Assembly: GCF_963678635.1 (NCBI RefSeq)
Contig: NC_087064.1
Coordinates: 75,850,213 to 75,914,212, forward strand
DNA length: 64,000 bases
From: Symsagittifera roscoffensis
Lineage: Eukaryota > Xenacoelomorpha > Acoela > Convolutidae
Direction: 5' to 3'
Shown here: positions 12,350-26,400 of the stretch, in pieces
Numbering within the stretch: the first letter of the stretch is position 1
Layout of the letters: each line of letters starts with the position of its first letter
The notes under the pieces: model-generated
Database searches by the model: none
What the model saw: the letters and a program-made list of their open reading frames with translations, nothing else
Told to the model about the DNA's origin: nothing
Translations under genes and position numbers: made by a program

Positions 12350-13389
12350 AGTTTCTGAGGCTATTGATGACGTTAGTTTCTTAATGTTTTCTAGCTTTGA
12401 TATATTCTCTAAATTAGTTCTTCAACATTGTAAGTATTGGTTTAAATTTGTGTACGGCTTGATTTATTGAAACTTGATTAATTGAAACAGTTTAGTATAG
12501 TTTTAGCATTTACTCTTGCGATCTGAGTATGTTTTGCAACCGGGTGCTTATCTTTTTACCGCTAGTCTGTCAAGAAGAATGCTTTCCTGGGTCCATCCAC
12601 TCGGCATCTTAAGTAAGTTATTTGGATGCCAGTGGTATTATTTTGTCGAGGTACAGTAATCTGTATATTCAGTAGGTGCATACTTGACTAGTGCAAAAAT
12701 CTTCATATTTTGACCAATCCTTAAAAGCATCTTGGACATGCTATGAGGGCTCTGCTGATTTCATTTTCACAAAACATAAGTTAGGCATAAACCTAACTAA
12801 GGAGGTGCAAGTGAATAGTAAAACTTCTATATGAATTAAATTGCGCTTTAGTTTTTTTGTGATCCGAATAATTGAAGAGAAAAGCACTCCCTCAGTTTTT
12901 CATTCACATTTCAAAGTAAGAAAGAAATATTATTTCTTTAAATCATAAATAAAGGGCACAGAAGAACAATTCGCTTATTACACTTTTTCAACATAAGTCG
13001 CAAATATTGTTGCGACTTAAACCAACAATAATTGCTGAAACGAATTGATTTGCAATTTGTTGCACATTTACAGCTTATTACATAATGAACATATGCTTTG
13101 ACATTCGAATAGTTATAAGTTTACACAGTTGATGCATTTTTAATTCGTCAAGTGAACCGAAAAAAGCTATTTATTTCAAACATCATAACAATAATAAAAT
13201 CTCGATTTCAGAAATTTTTTTACTCAATCTATCTCACAAATTTTCGAAATGCATAATTTATACAAAATGTGGTTAATGATTTGCGATTTATTACACGCAA
13301 AATTGTATCTTTTTGTATTTGGTGCTACTATTGGCAATTTATTAGCCTATGTGGCTGCGTTATTGGTGGTTAGTTTTTGAGCATTTTAA
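12350..13389. other. intergenic, repeat-derived
   Basis: No gene was found. From about 13,080 the sequence resembles the stretch preceding the SINE-like copies at 35,380-36,120 and 47,120-47,580 (shared CTTTGACATTCG and TTTGGTGC-type blocks). The SINE head may therefore be part of a larger composite repeat. Confidence 0.4.
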
Positions 13390-13590
13390 GCACCCGTGGC
13401 TGAATGGTTAGTGCGTGAGACTCAAATTTGCTAGATCGCAGATTTTTGCTTATTGGAGTTTTTGCTAAGCCTCGAGTTTTTGCAAATTCGAGGTTATTTC
13501 TTCTTTTTCTTATGTCACTTGATAGAGCTGTTTTTTGCTTGGGTTCTCGCAGGTGTTTGCGAACCGCATCTTCGCCTCTGTGTCAAATCT
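13390..13590 (+). mobile_element. tRNA-like SINE copy
   Basis: The best-preserved tRNA-like head: CACCCGTGGCTGAATGGTTA, then GTGCGTGAGACTC, resembling the acceptor, D-arm and anticodon-arm region of a Ser/Leu-type tRNA, but with no T-arm. The body ends with the shared TTCGCCTCTGTGTCAAAT. It is not a functional tRNA gene because the B box and 3' acceptor strand are missing. Confidence 0.65.
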
Positions 13591-14310
13591 ATTTTATGAA
13601 GGAAGAGGATAGACAAAGGGCAACAGCAATGTCCACTAGACGCCTACCCTTGAATACATTTGTAATGAAAAAAAAAATTCAAGTTTCAAAAAACTTTTTT
13701 ACTCTGTCTTGCTTTTTACTCTGTCTTGCTTAGTATTGAGATAATTGTTTAACTTAGTTATTTCAAATCATTAGCCCGCACAATCTAGCTCAATTGAAAT
13801 GTTTTCCCCTCCTAAGTTTTTAGAAAATCTTGAAAAATCATAAAAACGTCATTACGCTTAGACTCCAAAGATTTGTCCAGTCATATTTTGGGCTAGATAT
13901 GCAACCCCTGGGAGTACTGCCTGTGAGAGCATCCTAATATACGGTTTAGATTATAACATATAAGTTAAAAGAAAACTGTTTATTGACTTATATCTTTTAC
14001 TTAGTCAGTATTTTCTAATTTATAATTATTTAATTAACATCACTTCTCGACATTGTTCTAATAGTTTGACGCAGCAGATTATTATCATTCAACATGTTAA
14101 GGAATCTTACATCCCTATTTGTTAATGAGCATGATTTTTGGTTTTATTGTTTCCGAAAGGTGGTATTCATTGGAAACTCTCGTTTTTTTAGTGTTATATG
14201 AATACATTCTTGATAAAAACAAAGAATTGAGAAACTTACTTTGGTGTATACCAATCAAGAATCATTAGCAAATTTTTCAAAAGCGGAAGATGAACTGATA
14301 CTTGATAATC

Positions 14311-14475
14311 GAAGAATCTAGCTGGTCGCTGTGCAAGTAGCCCAGATAGTTCCGACCGCAATGACCATCGCAAAAAAAATATTTAAAAAAAATATATATT
14401 AAATTTTTATAGATTTTTCAAAAAGAATACACATCTTTTTAACCTGCATGTTATGATAAATTTTTACGGCACTTA
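14311..14475 (+). repeat. dispersed repeat copy 2
   Basis: Second copy of the repeat at 7,446-7,605, interrupted by about 20 bp of A/T expansion after GACCATCGCAAAAAAAAT. Confidence 0.8.
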
Positions 14476-14599
14476 AGCTATAGTTGCAATAAGCAAGTGT
14501 ATTGCAATCGGGTATTAGATTGTTTCTTGTGAATAACTTTGTTCAAAGAACTCATCTAATCTGGACTCATCTCTGGTGATACCTTGTTTCATAATTAAT

Positions 14600-14700
14600 T
14601 CTATTTTGTCAGCGTTCCGGACCTGATTAGCCTGGAGGTAACGAATACGCCTGGGTCGCAAAGATCATGGGTTCAAATCTGATCAGAATATACTTTCTCA
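14600..14700 (+). mobile_element. tRNA-like fragment with a B-box
   Basis: GGTTCAAATC at 14,670-14,679 matches a pol III B-box. It is preceded by GTAACGAATACGCCTGGG, resembling the heads at 36,121 and 45,891. It does not fold into a convincing complete tRNA. It is probably another SINE head. Confidence 0.4.
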
Positions 14701-15629
14701 AAAGGAAAGTTTTCTGCTTCAAAATTAAATTGTCGGCGAGTTATTTGTCTGCTTATCTTTTGCGACTTAGTTGCCACAGCTTGGAAGCAAATTTTTTGTT
14801 GCTTGCATGTTTTCAAGGGAAGCAGTTGTTAAGTTGCCTCCGGACTTTTCACCTTGGTTGCTTTTTCACGAATCGGTATTATTAAATTGCATTTTTTCGG
14901 CTTAATTGGTTTCGGCTTGTTTAGTAGCCTCTTTCCGTTTTTTGCGTCGTTCGATACGCTTAAAAAGTTATTGTATACCTGTGTGTAATTAGAAGGGAAG
15001 GGGCATAAAGTTTTCCAATTAGTTTTGAATTGGAAAAAAACGTCTTGCAAAGTTTCCGCTCAGATGTTTTCGGCTTTGTCATCGCTTGGTTAAGTGTTCC
15101 GATGCTGATTTTGCATTCTATTTTGGGCTTTTTCCGCAACTATTTTTAAATAGTTGTATTGCAACTGGTTGGAAGCTCAGCTTTGCCACTGTGCCACACT
15201 TGCGAGAGCAAGTGTCTTGTAATCGTTAAATTTTTTTTTTGCGCAAAAATTTTTTGGTAATGCTTTCATATTTTCGTTTCGACCCATCAAAGTTTAGTTT
15301 ACTGAAAAATAATTTGTGTTCTATATGCAAATAATGCTAATTGTGTCAATGGTTTGAAGTTCAAAAAAGTACTTAATCAAAAGGTCTCATTTGGTAAGGA
15401 GCGTCTCATTTTTATATCGCACCGCTACGTCGACCCAATTTTAATTTGATTTTCTCTATATGATTAAGAAAACAGAGCTTATTCTCTTCAGTAACACCTA
15501 GATGTTTGCATAAAAAATCACGGTCTAAAACTTCATTTGAAGCTCAACAAAGAAATCGGGAGCGCTTTTTTTTTACAAGTAATTGTTTTATCGGAATTTA
15601 AGGTTAGCTTATAGGATTGAAGCTACAAA

Positions 15630-16180
15630 GCTAGACTCGACAAATCAACGTGAAAATTTTCAAGTTGAAGCTATCACAAGCCATGTTCGTACCATCCGCA
15701 AACATAAAAAATTGAATAAGAAGATGCTTTGTGCATAATATTGGTATGTGTAAAAGGACGGACGAGGACGGATTTCCAGTAAGCATGACCACATTGTTCT
15801 TGCTTTCAATTTGAAGTATTTCTAACTTTTTCAAGTAGCTCAAGAGAAAACCGTGATCAAGTGTATCGAATGCTTTTTTCAGATCATTTAAAAGTCACGT
15901 TTTTATGCCGATAAACGCCTAGTCTAATTTTTTCTGTTGATTCAGCCAAAGCGTCACTCATAGTAAATTTTTGTCTTCATTCAGATTAAGGTAGTTATTT
16001 GATCTGGCATGCACTCTTTTTCAATTAGAGGTGATATAGGGCGATGGTTAGTCAAATTCAGTTTGCTGTCTGTTTTCTGTATGCCAACTTTTTCGCGTGT
16101 TTCATTGCATCGGAGAAACATTGTTAAAAGAGTTTTGTAAAATAGCTTAGGTAAGGAACAATTACAAAGCAACTTTTTAA
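15630..16180 (-). pseudogene. decayed non-LTR retrotransposon reverse transcriptase
   Basis: Read on the minus strand, three reverse-transcriptase landmarks occur in the correct order with stops and frameshifts between them: LTNHRPIS (16,055-16,033), DLKKAFDTLDH (about 15,886-15,850), and MFADGTN (about 15,705-15,685), the last a degraded form of the FADDT catalytic motif. This is typical of jockey/CR1-like non-LTR elements. Upstream minus-strand sequence to about 16,800 may be further remnant. It is not functional. Confidence 0.75.
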
Positions 16181-17452
16181 CAGGAAGATATTGCTTATTT
16201 CATCAATACGAGAAGTCTTCTTAAGCTTTAAGATGTTCACCGTACTGTTTTTTTTTCATGAAAAAGCAGCCGAACAAGCACATGATTGACCAAGTTATGA
16301 GCCTTAGTTTGAGTTTCCGATACTTTTTGCAAATTTTGATCCTTTTGTGCAAAACATTCAACAAGAGCAGTTGACAAGTTAACATGCCCTGATACAGTAT
16401 TAAGTACAGCAATACTGATAGGTTTTGTGTAATTCCCTGTTAAAAACACTGAGGGCATATCTTTTTTTCTTAAAATGTCGGTTTTTTTCAAAAGATAAGT
16501 CATCATTTTTTTTCTGTTCACTGGGTCTATTGGCTCTCTGTTGGCTATGTTGTCAACTTTGAGAAAAATAGATGTTAGCTTTAATGATTTTCATTCATTG
16601 TGTAGTTATTTCAGATTTTTGTTAGTTACTGCGCTTAGTCGTTGAAAACATGTCTCAAATTGTTCTGATCCGACCATTTGAAAAATGCGTTTTAGTTTTC
16701 CTTTTTTCTTCCACGCAAAAGCAGGTACCCAAAATATTCCTCGGTATGGATCCAGTGATATATCATCTTGAAGCCTTTTCCGTCGTGATTCGAACGACCT
16801 TAAAAATTTTGAAACTTTTCTAGCTTATTTATTCTTACTTTAAGCCGTTTTTACTTGATATTTCTGCCTAATTTTAGTTTTACTCAAGTATATTAGTGTT
16901 TGGAGTTTGTAAACGCCATTTTGAGAATCAAAAATTTCATAAATTCAAAAAATTTCAGCAAAAATTTTTTTCTTGTCATTATGCTAACAAAAATTGCTGT
17001 CCAATTTGGCTGTTTTATTTTTACTGTCGAGTATGCCTAAGCTGTAGTTTTACCTTTAGATCCTTTTATCACACCACGCAGAAAAAAACGTCTGTAATTT
17101 GAAAAAAAAACTTGTATTTTTTAAAGACTATTGTCGGAACATTCTGTGCTACTTGTACAGTAACCGGCTATTCTTGATTTTAGTTTGCTCTGATTTCTTG
17201 GATGTTTTTAAATCTTTTTCTTGCATCATGAATTTGTATTAAATTTTTCAGATTTAATAATTTGCTTAACTATTTCAGGCTTCTTCGTATCACTAGAGCT
17301 GCAAAGCTCCATTTCGACTCTTGATAGAAACTCTGCTACAAAGCTTCAAAGATTAGAATTGAAATGAAGAGTTCGGGATATTTTAAATCGATGACATCAT
17401 TTTTGTTGACTTGGTCAGAAAATCTAATGTTGAAAATTACTTTTTTTTTCAG
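16181..17452. other. HERC1 upstream region
   Basis: AT-rich sequence without a supported gene. It ends with a ten-base pyrimidine tract and AG (17,451-17,452), the acceptor of the exon carrying the HERC1 start codon. No matching 5' UTR exon donor could be assigned. Confidence 0.4.
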
Positions 17453-17460
17453 AAGCAATC

Positions 17461-17466
17461 ATGTAG
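17461..17466 (+). promoter_or_regulatory. AUG-stop minimal uORF before HERC1
   Basis: ATGTAG lies 8 nt after the splice acceptor and 12 nt before the HERC1 ATG. Start-stop elements of this kind are known to stall or recycle ribosomes and reduce downstream initiation. Its activity here is inferred. Confidence 0.5.
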
Positions 17467-17478
17467 ATTCAACTAAGG

Positions 17479-20400
17479 ATGGAGACTCGTCTATCTAACA
17501 TATTATCACCTGATTTTCTCTCCTCGAGTGAGGAGAGGAAACATGACGAGTACTGGGCAAGGCTCCGGTCGGCCGACAACTCCTCCAAATCGCTGGAGCA
17601 GGACTACGACAGACTTTGCAATGAAACCAATGCAACAATTCCCGAGTTGTTCGAGAAGCGACAACCGGACGCCGCCTTTGGAACTCACCAGACTTTGACA
17701 AAAGACAAAGTGTGGCACTTGATAGCAAATCCGGATGAAGTAAAGGCTCAGATCAAAAATGGAACGGTTTCTAAAAGACTGAAAAATGATGTTCTGAGCG
17801 CATGTGACACATTTTCATATACCAATGAGGAAGATTTTCTGATCGCAAAGTTCATATTGTACAAACGGACTCTAGCAGGAATCAATGCATTGTCAGCTAC
17901 ATTTAGCCTTACTTCGAAGTCTAAGTCTTGCAATGACGCAGCAAACGTGGCGTTGATGCGAAAGTTAGCGACAGACCCGTTAAACCAGTCTATTTTGTGT
18001 GCAACTACTGGACGAGAATTAGACGGCAACTCGGCGTTACTCAGAGTAGCTGTGAAATCTTTTCTAGCTCTGCTGAAAAGCCTTCTCAGACATGACATGT
18101 CTCAAAATTCAGCACTTACCTCAACCGGTGGCTACTCAGGAGCTGGAATTGATGTCATGGAGGCGGCCTTGGAGATCATTGGATCGTTGCCCTCAGGAGT
18201 GTTCGCGCCTTCTACTGGGCTCCTAAAAGCAAGTGAAGATTGCCTAGCTGAAATTTGTCAGTTCCTAAAAACGTTCGTCCTCTCGATATCGGCTACAAGT
18301 GACACCTCAGTTATTTCGTCTCATTGCATAGCGATGGCGGTCGAGATTCTGGTGAATGTTGCATTACTCAAGTACTCAACCACAGAGTTATTGGAAATTT
18401 TTCTACTGATTTTAACAATGAGCGAGCCAATCAGAAAGGCTAAAATGGGCAAATCAAGAATTGACAGAATATGTCAGCAGTATTTTGCGGATTCGGATGC
18501 AAAACCAGAAACTATTCTTGCACTTTCAAGTTCGGTAGAAGACAGCATAAATTTGGAAGATAGTATAAAACTTATAATGCATTGTCTTGCATCAAAAGCT
18601 TTTAAGCTGTCCCAGCCAAGCTTATCTGTTCCAAAAATGAAGCAAAATTTAACGGTATGGGGGAACGGGACAGATAATGAGAATTTGACGGCAAATTTTG
18701 AAGTTCTAACCAATGGATGTCTGCGAGCGCATGCCGGAAATTCGATCAATTTTTACATCGACTTCCGAGGTCAGCTTTGGGTCGAACGATTGAGTGAAGA
18801 TTCCAAAGGAATCATTGGACCTGTTGAACCCAAAGCCAGCATGTTTAATCACGTATGCTTTTTAAAAGCAAGTACTTCGATGAATCAAGCGACGGGCGAC
18901 ACTTTGTTCTTATCAACCACGGGAGATGTTTATAAATTATCAAATCAGTCAATCTGGGAAACAAATAGCGACAACCTAATGTCATCTTTGAGTCCTGGCA
19001 TCATTCGTGGCCACTTGGATAAAACACGGGTTGTCGCGATTTCGGCCGGTTACAAACACTGTGCATGTGTGACTGAAAACGGCACTTTGTTCACGTGGGG
19101 AGCTGGAAGCATGGGTCAATTAGGCCACGGAGACTGTCTCTCATGTGGAGCACCTCAGCCAGTGACGTCATTGTCTCTAATTGGCGACGTTGCATGTGGC
19201 AAATTGTGCACTTTTGTGACCTCGATAGATGCTAACAAAGTGTGGTCATTTGGCCGACAGAACAAAGGATGTCTGGGCCAACCTGATGTGCAGCACGATT
19301 CAATTGTAAACGAACCGAAAGTGGTGAAGAAACTATGCGGCCTTGAAATCAGAAAGATAGTTTGTAGTTCGACTGCAAGTTTGGCTCTCACTGCTGAATA
19401 CGAAGTGATGTCATGTGGAACAGGAGCTGCAACCGGCCACGGGGATCCGGAAAGGGTTTACCCGGTGTTCAGGAACGTCCAGTCACTGGCAGACATTGCA
19501 CATATATCCGCTGGAGCTGAGCATGTAGTTGCAGTCAATAAAACTGGCGTGACATTTGCTTGGGGATCGAATTCGCAGGGTCAGTGTCTTAGTAATCTAA
19601 CATGTGACACAGTCGTTGTTCCGACTATAGTCCCAAATGTGAAGATGAACACAGTTAGACATGTAAGTGCAGGAACGGCTCATAGCATTGCTTGTTATGA
19701 GGTTCTGGAAGACGACGACGAAGATGTTATTTTGAAGCGAATGTTCGAAAACTCGTCGGCCAATAACCGCGATCAGATTTTAGCACTGAAGAAAATTGTC
19801 GTTCATGCGTTGAGCTCAGAGACAACAGCAAGTGATGGCAAAACTGAAGATAGAACGGAACCAGCAAAAGAGGAGCCAAACGTGACTTTGTTTAAGGACT
19901 GTTTCAAGCTCATGTATTTCTTATTTTCGTCCGATAATTGCATACCGTTCGAGCAGCAGGACAAAATTGAACTGCGTGACCTCCTGTTTGATTTCATGGA
20001 TCTTTTCGACCAATCAGAAACGGATTTCAAAGACTACCTAGAACGACTGGTTTTGTGCAGCTTCGAGCAACTGTTTTCGTCAATTGAAGACAAATGCCAA
20101 ATACTGAGCTCTTGCTTGCGCAAAATTGACGAAAGCGAGTCAAACGCCAAGCTGAAAACTTCAGAGTCTTTGAAAATGACTCTAATAGTTGACAGTTTGT
20201 ACAAAGATAGAATCTATCTTCAGGACTATTTCAAAAATTGCACTGAAGATGCGATCAACTTATCGACACTGGTGCTAGAGATAGTTTTCAAGGCTATCAA
20301 TAGTTCAAGTCAACCTGAAAACTCTTCATCAATGAATTGTGAAAGTTTCCAACGATTTATACGCCACAATTTGTCGAGATTGGCCAAAGTTCTGAGCATG

Positions 20401-23400
20401 AACTTGCACGCTTTGTGTTCAATGGGTGACCACAAAAATTTGGATCTTCTCAACGAACATGTCAATTTTGTCCTCCAAAACTTTGAAAAAATACCTGTGA
20501 ATGTGAGTCATGATAAAGTTCTACAAACTATACTCGAAATAGTATCCGAATGCTGTCATTGCTGTCTTACCCTTTCCACGCAGTTCTATTCTGTTTGGGA
20601 AAAGTTAGTCCAAGTTCTGAAATGTTGCAAACTCTGGACTCAAAATTTGGGATGTTCGGGTCCCTTTTCTGACACTTCGGTGCTTCTCAAATTAGTGGAA
20701 GATCTCGAACTGGCTGCGGCATTTTATCTGGGAATCATGACTCACTCAAGGAATCATCAAGCCGATGAATGCAAATTACCAATGCCTCATTTAGTTGAAA
20801 ACCAAGAATCGCTGAAAAAAGTATTTGATCAAATAGTGAAAAGTGGAAACTTCACACTCCTTGAAAATGAGTTGGTCTCAGAAAAATCGAGCTTAGAAAT
20901 CAAAAGTGGAACTAACTTCATAAGATCTGCATTGGAAACTTCTGAAAACACGTCAGAGTCGGATGATTCTTCTACAAGTTTCCTGCATTCGGAAGTTTTC
21001 TCTCAGACTGATGTTGCACAAACAGTTACTGAACGATTTTCTAAGTTTTACGAGCACATGATGCAAAACGCGGTGCAGAAAAACTGGAGGTCATCAACTA
21101 TTTTGGAAGATGAACATTTGAACTTAGTTTCGAAAGCGTATATCACTTTGTTGGTTAGTTTCTGCGAGTTAGAATGTGTTGAAAAAATAGAGGGAGAAGT
21201 GTTGGAGAGAGCATACAAAAGCGTGTTCAATCTACGAATGAAGCTTCTTCAGATGAATGCGGCGCAGGCTGTGCAGGTCGAAAACGAATCTCCAGAATCA
21301 TTGGAGCCAGTGGAGTCACTACCCGAAGGTTCTAAAACTCCTGTAAGAAGCGAGTCGTTCAAACGAGCGATCTGCAGAATTACTAGTTTGGTCATAACTA
21401 TGATAACCAGTCTTAAATTGGATGAAAGTAAAAGTTGTGATAGTGACAATGTCACAAAAACTAGCGCACTTTGCGATTTCTTTGAAACGTTGACGACTGA
21501 AATCTTGCAGGACAAGTCGGTTGTCGCATACGACATCACAAGTGAATTCGACGTCTTGAAAAGTTGGTTCGAATCTAGACTGCAGAAAGCCGAAGAAAAG
21601 TTGAGAAAATTGAAAAATATTAATCGAATGATTCAGTTGGTAATGGATAATGCGAAATCGTCCTCAAAAACAGAAGACTTGTTCGCGAATGAAAAGGTCA
21701 ACCTCAGTTCGCTTTTCTTTAGAGGAATGATTCTGGGTGGTCATCAATCCCCCCTGCTTCCAGAAGCAGCGTCTGAGTGCATCGATTTAGTGCCGGCAAC
21801 AATGCACAGTAATGCCGATGAAGTAAAACATGAAATAGCCGAGCTATGTTTAGGCGCATCTATGACTCAGAAGGAAACTCTGGGAATGTTGTATGTTTTG
21901 ATAGACCTCGACTGTTTGTCGAAGAAAAGTGACATTATCCCGCCGATAGTTTGGTCTACTTTCACTAGTAGAGTGATCAGCAAATTGGGATCGGGACCTG
22001 AATTCCCGAAAGATTTCTATGACCCTGCAACTGCTTTACCGCTTGTTTTCTCATGGGCCTTGGAATCAACCGTCATGAGCCCACAAAACGAGTGGAAAGA
22101 TTGCTCACAATTTGAAGAATCGGTTTTGAGTTCGATTCTGGATAGATTCAAAGTGTTTGCGACGCAGAAAATTGAGCATTTCAACCACGATCCAAATGAC
22201 AACGAGGAAGAAATTGACGAGTTTGAATCAAGTAGAACAGAAGACGAGCAACTTCAAATAAGATTGTTCCGAAAAGTCGGCTTCAACGTAGATGCAATCA
22301 TGATTCGCAAAATGTATCGAACAATTTACTTCACTTTTCAGCTGGCGACACTAAAAAACTTTGTCAACTCAGACTACGCTGAAAAACTAATAAACTGCCT
22401 TATTTGTTTGCTAGACTGCAAAAAAGACGCAAGCATGTTAGTTTACTCAACAAGCGCAGCTTTTAAATTTCTGGTCTTGACTGTGATTAAAGAGCTCATG
22501 GAAAAGTACTCGGAAGAGTTCTCCCGTGAAACCAAGGAAACTATCATTTCGCGACTTCTGACGTGCATTAGCGTGCAAAGTTGGTCATGGCCTAAATTCG
22601 TGTCGTTGAAGAAAATGGTCCGCAAAAAGTCTCAATGGATGGAGGTTCAAAACTGCGGGTTCAAGGCGGCACTTCAAAATAACAACCGATGTGCTCTGAC
22701 TGCAGACAGACGTGAAGTTACCCGAACGAACCCTAGCATTGCGTATTACATGGTGAATTGTCCAATGACGTTCGGCTGTTTCTCGTGGCAAATTGAGGTT
22801 GTAGACGAAAGAAATTCAAGCACGGAGTCGATCAGTTTAGGAATCTCACAAAAGCCTCAGCTGAACTTTTTCGACGAAGGACAATTGGAAGGTCTTTCCT
22901 GGCTGTATAGAAGCTTTACGGGAAATTTGGTTCCTGTGAGTGCGGCAGCAAGTAACTTGCAACCATACGGAAAAGGAGACTTGATTACATTTGTGTTTGA
23001 CGTAGATGCGAGAAGTCTGTATGTGCGCAAAAACTGGGACCCGTTTCAGCTTGCGTTCGAAGAGATCAAAATTAACAGACCGCTTTATCCAGTAGTAATA
23101 TTCCACTCAACGCAAAGTTGCAGGCAGAAATTGAAGCTTACACAGATCCAGTTTTGTCAGATATGCCCCCTCTCAGAGCCGGTGTTCCAGCAACCGAAGG
23201 CTGCATTATCACCAGACGCTGTAGCATCAGTTGAAAACATTCGAGAATTAATCTCGAGCATACACGTAAACCCCAATTGGAGGCAAGCTGTGGAAACAAA
23301 AGTGTTCGATCCCTTGAACGAATCATCGGCAAAGTTTCTGGAGTCGAGTACTGCAAATGTGATGGAAAATGAGGTATGGTCTAGTCTAGTTGTGATTGGA

Positions 23401-26400
23401 GGACTGAATGATGCATATTTTGTGGGGAGAAAATGCATAGAGAAATCAACTGGTGAAAATTTAATAGTCTCAGGAGGCGCTAGGATTCCAGACAGCTTCG
23501 AAATGGCATGTTGCGCCGGAGCTGACAGCAAACAGAACTTCAGCGTGAAAAACATGCCGACCTCTGCGTTTGAGTTGGCAAGTGCAGGATTCAAAGAAGG
23601 CTCACAAGCCAGCTTAATGGTCGACCAGTTGACCCCTGAGAGGCTAGAAGTCCTGCTGGAACTCTGTAATTTTGAAAACAAAGAGACCGCATTTCGACAA
23701 AACGAGGAGAGTAATACAAGGACATGCCAGATATCCAGTCTGTCGCAAGTGCTAGATCCGGAAACATCATCGGCAATTCAAGAAGCAATCGAAATTCTGG
23801 ACTCCTCCGCTCCGAATGAAAGCACACAAAACGCGGTCATAACTGCTGAAGATTCGTTAGTACACTTGAGCTTTAAAACGGCAGCTATGAAAAGTCTTCA
23901 CAATGCATTTGCCATCTTGCACCAGAATGATAAATTGGTTGGAAATGAAAAGTACAACGTCTTTCTGAAGAAATTAATGACCATTTGTATAAACAGTGAT
24001 GCGTGTCAAAGTCAAACGAGCGCCAAGTTCGATTTGCTAACGATTAGTCACGTGCTGATGAAGAAAGTTTTCAAGAAATATTTCTCAATAATCGTGAACA
24101 ATTTGTCGTTCAGCTCGCTCTCAGAAGCATGTGTTCATCCGATACTCCCAGGATTCCCCAACAGCCTGCAAAGAAGTTTGTTGAACAACTCGATTAGCAG
24201 CTTCTGGAACCCCGTAGCCGACACCAGTACGACGAACGCGAACGCAGACAATCGCTACGTCCGCTTTCCACCCTTGCCTCGAGCTCCGACAGCTTCGGAA
24301 GGAAACAACTCGACGCTGTTGTCGTCGTATTTGAACGACACTGAGATCATGTCTTCCTTAACTCAAATGGGCTTCGAAACCAACCGGATCCGATCAGCGA
24401 TGCGGTCGCTCCCAATTGTTGCATCTCGGTCGATCTCCAGGTCGGTAAAGTTGAACGCAATTATAACATGGTTGCTGGAAAACCCAACCGAAAACTCAGA
24501 GAGTGTTGAAAGTGAAAGCACAATTATACCACAACAGGCTGAGGCGTCGCGACAACCTCTAGCGGCACGTCGAACAACTGCACGTGCACTTCCTAGTATA
24601 GATGACTTGTTCGGGGAAGGCGAGGAATCCGAATTGGCGATGTTGTCTCCTTGGATGTGGACGGATCCATGGGGAAGTATGGCTCCAGTAGTGCCGACTA
24701 CAACATCAACTGAAGCGAGTGCAATGGCGCGAGCAAGTGTAGAGAACCGAGTTTCGAATGAATTGAGACGAAGGAGAGTTCGCATTGTTCACGACGTGGA
24801 AAGACGAAGAAACCAAAATGACACAGATCAACAGGGAAGCTCATCGAACCCTTCTCATTTTACAAGTTTACTGTCGCGCAGAGTTTTTGGAAATTCAGAA
24901 ATTCCCAGGCCAAGATATAGCGAACGGGAGCCGACTTTCTTTGACGATGCGCAACTTGAGCATGATTCTACGCTACATGAGGATGTTCAGTTTTTGGAGG
25001 AGTTGCAACGAAGTCGTATTCAGCAACAAGGTGACGACGAATCTTCGACGTTGAACCAATTCGGGATTTCGGGAAGTTTCTTGGAAGATATGGCGAACGC
25101 TTCTTCATCCTCAATTGCATACTGTGAATTCTGCGAAACAAGAGTTGATAACTTTTTTGAGCACGCTGTTTCGTATCACGGGTGCAAAAGCGTGCAAGAG
25201 TGTCTGCTATATAATTCAAACGGGAAATGTTCCGGTGGTAGGTGCATAGATACTTGTGGGAGACTGAGAAGGTCAAAGATGCAAGGAAAATATTGGTTTG
25301 CCTATTGCACCACTTGCAGACAAAACGGAGAGAGACGCAGTGCTGATCCGCATGAAGTTTCGAGCTCTCATTCGCCGAGTAATGAAAGTTGTCGCACTGC
25401 ATGCAAGTCGTCGAAAGTTGCTGTGTGCCGAAGGAATATCGGCCTGTCGCCCAATCGAAGGCACGCAGATCCGGTTATAGTGCAAGGGGCGGACAAAATG
25501 GGGTTCAAAGAGCTTTTTGGCAAGCCCGCAAAAGAAACGTCGAAGAAGAAGGGAACAAAAAACGAGCAAAGCTCGGCTCACGAAGATGCGTATTCCTACT
25601 TCGACAAATGTGATGTTAGAGACATTTTCAACGTGCTAACTGCAAGAGTTAAGAACGCTTTGGTGTTACGTACAATGATGGCTTATGTCGATAGTTCCCA
25701 AAAATCAGTTTCAGAAGTTGCAGAACGTTCTAATGCAATCTCACTACCAGAAAGCGGCGACTACCTTCTGAACCAACCTCAAACGCTGTGGAGCTACCTG
25801 GTGTTGGTGTCCGGAAATGTGCCAGTTGAAATCTCCGCCAAGTTTGGAGCTCACTTCTCAGAAACTGTTTCGTCTGCTAAAACGATCGAGTATATTGCGA
25901 ACATGTGCGCCTCATCAGTCGAATTATATCAATTTTTCTTCACAAAACTGTCGAGCAGTCTGGTGGATCTGGCTTCAACTGTTAATTACGGAGTTTCGAA
26001 TGTAGAGTTAGTCAAAAATTTGGTTCGGATTTTCAACATTAACCTGAAAATAGAAGGCAATATGCAACGCAAGGACCTGATGAGTATATTGGACAACTTT
26101 TGTGCTTGCTTGTTGTCATCCAAGTTTCCCTCAGATCAAAAAGAGTGGGTTCTAAGAGAACTACTGCAAAGTTTGAGAGTCCTGAAACTGGCCAAGGTTA
26201 ACCATAACGTCCATGTTGATCATCACAATGACCTGCCAAAATTGGATGTTTATTCCGTCATTTTCCACAGGAAACCAATAAATGACATTACAATATCACC
26301 AGATGGGAAAAATAACTGCTCGCTTTTCACCTCTGGAACTGGAATTGAATCAAACTCTATAAAAGTTCACAAGCTTATGCTGACACCGGAAGAGCCAGGG

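Noticed and set aside
13390-13470. Functional Ser/Leu-type tRNA gene
   Set aside because: The A-box region is good, but the T-arm/B-box and closing acceptor strand are absent; a SINE head fits better.
22700-25500. Long antisense frames within HERC1 (for example 23,157-23,681 and 24,968-25,402)
   Set aside because: They are mirror frames of the coding exon, without splice or domain support.
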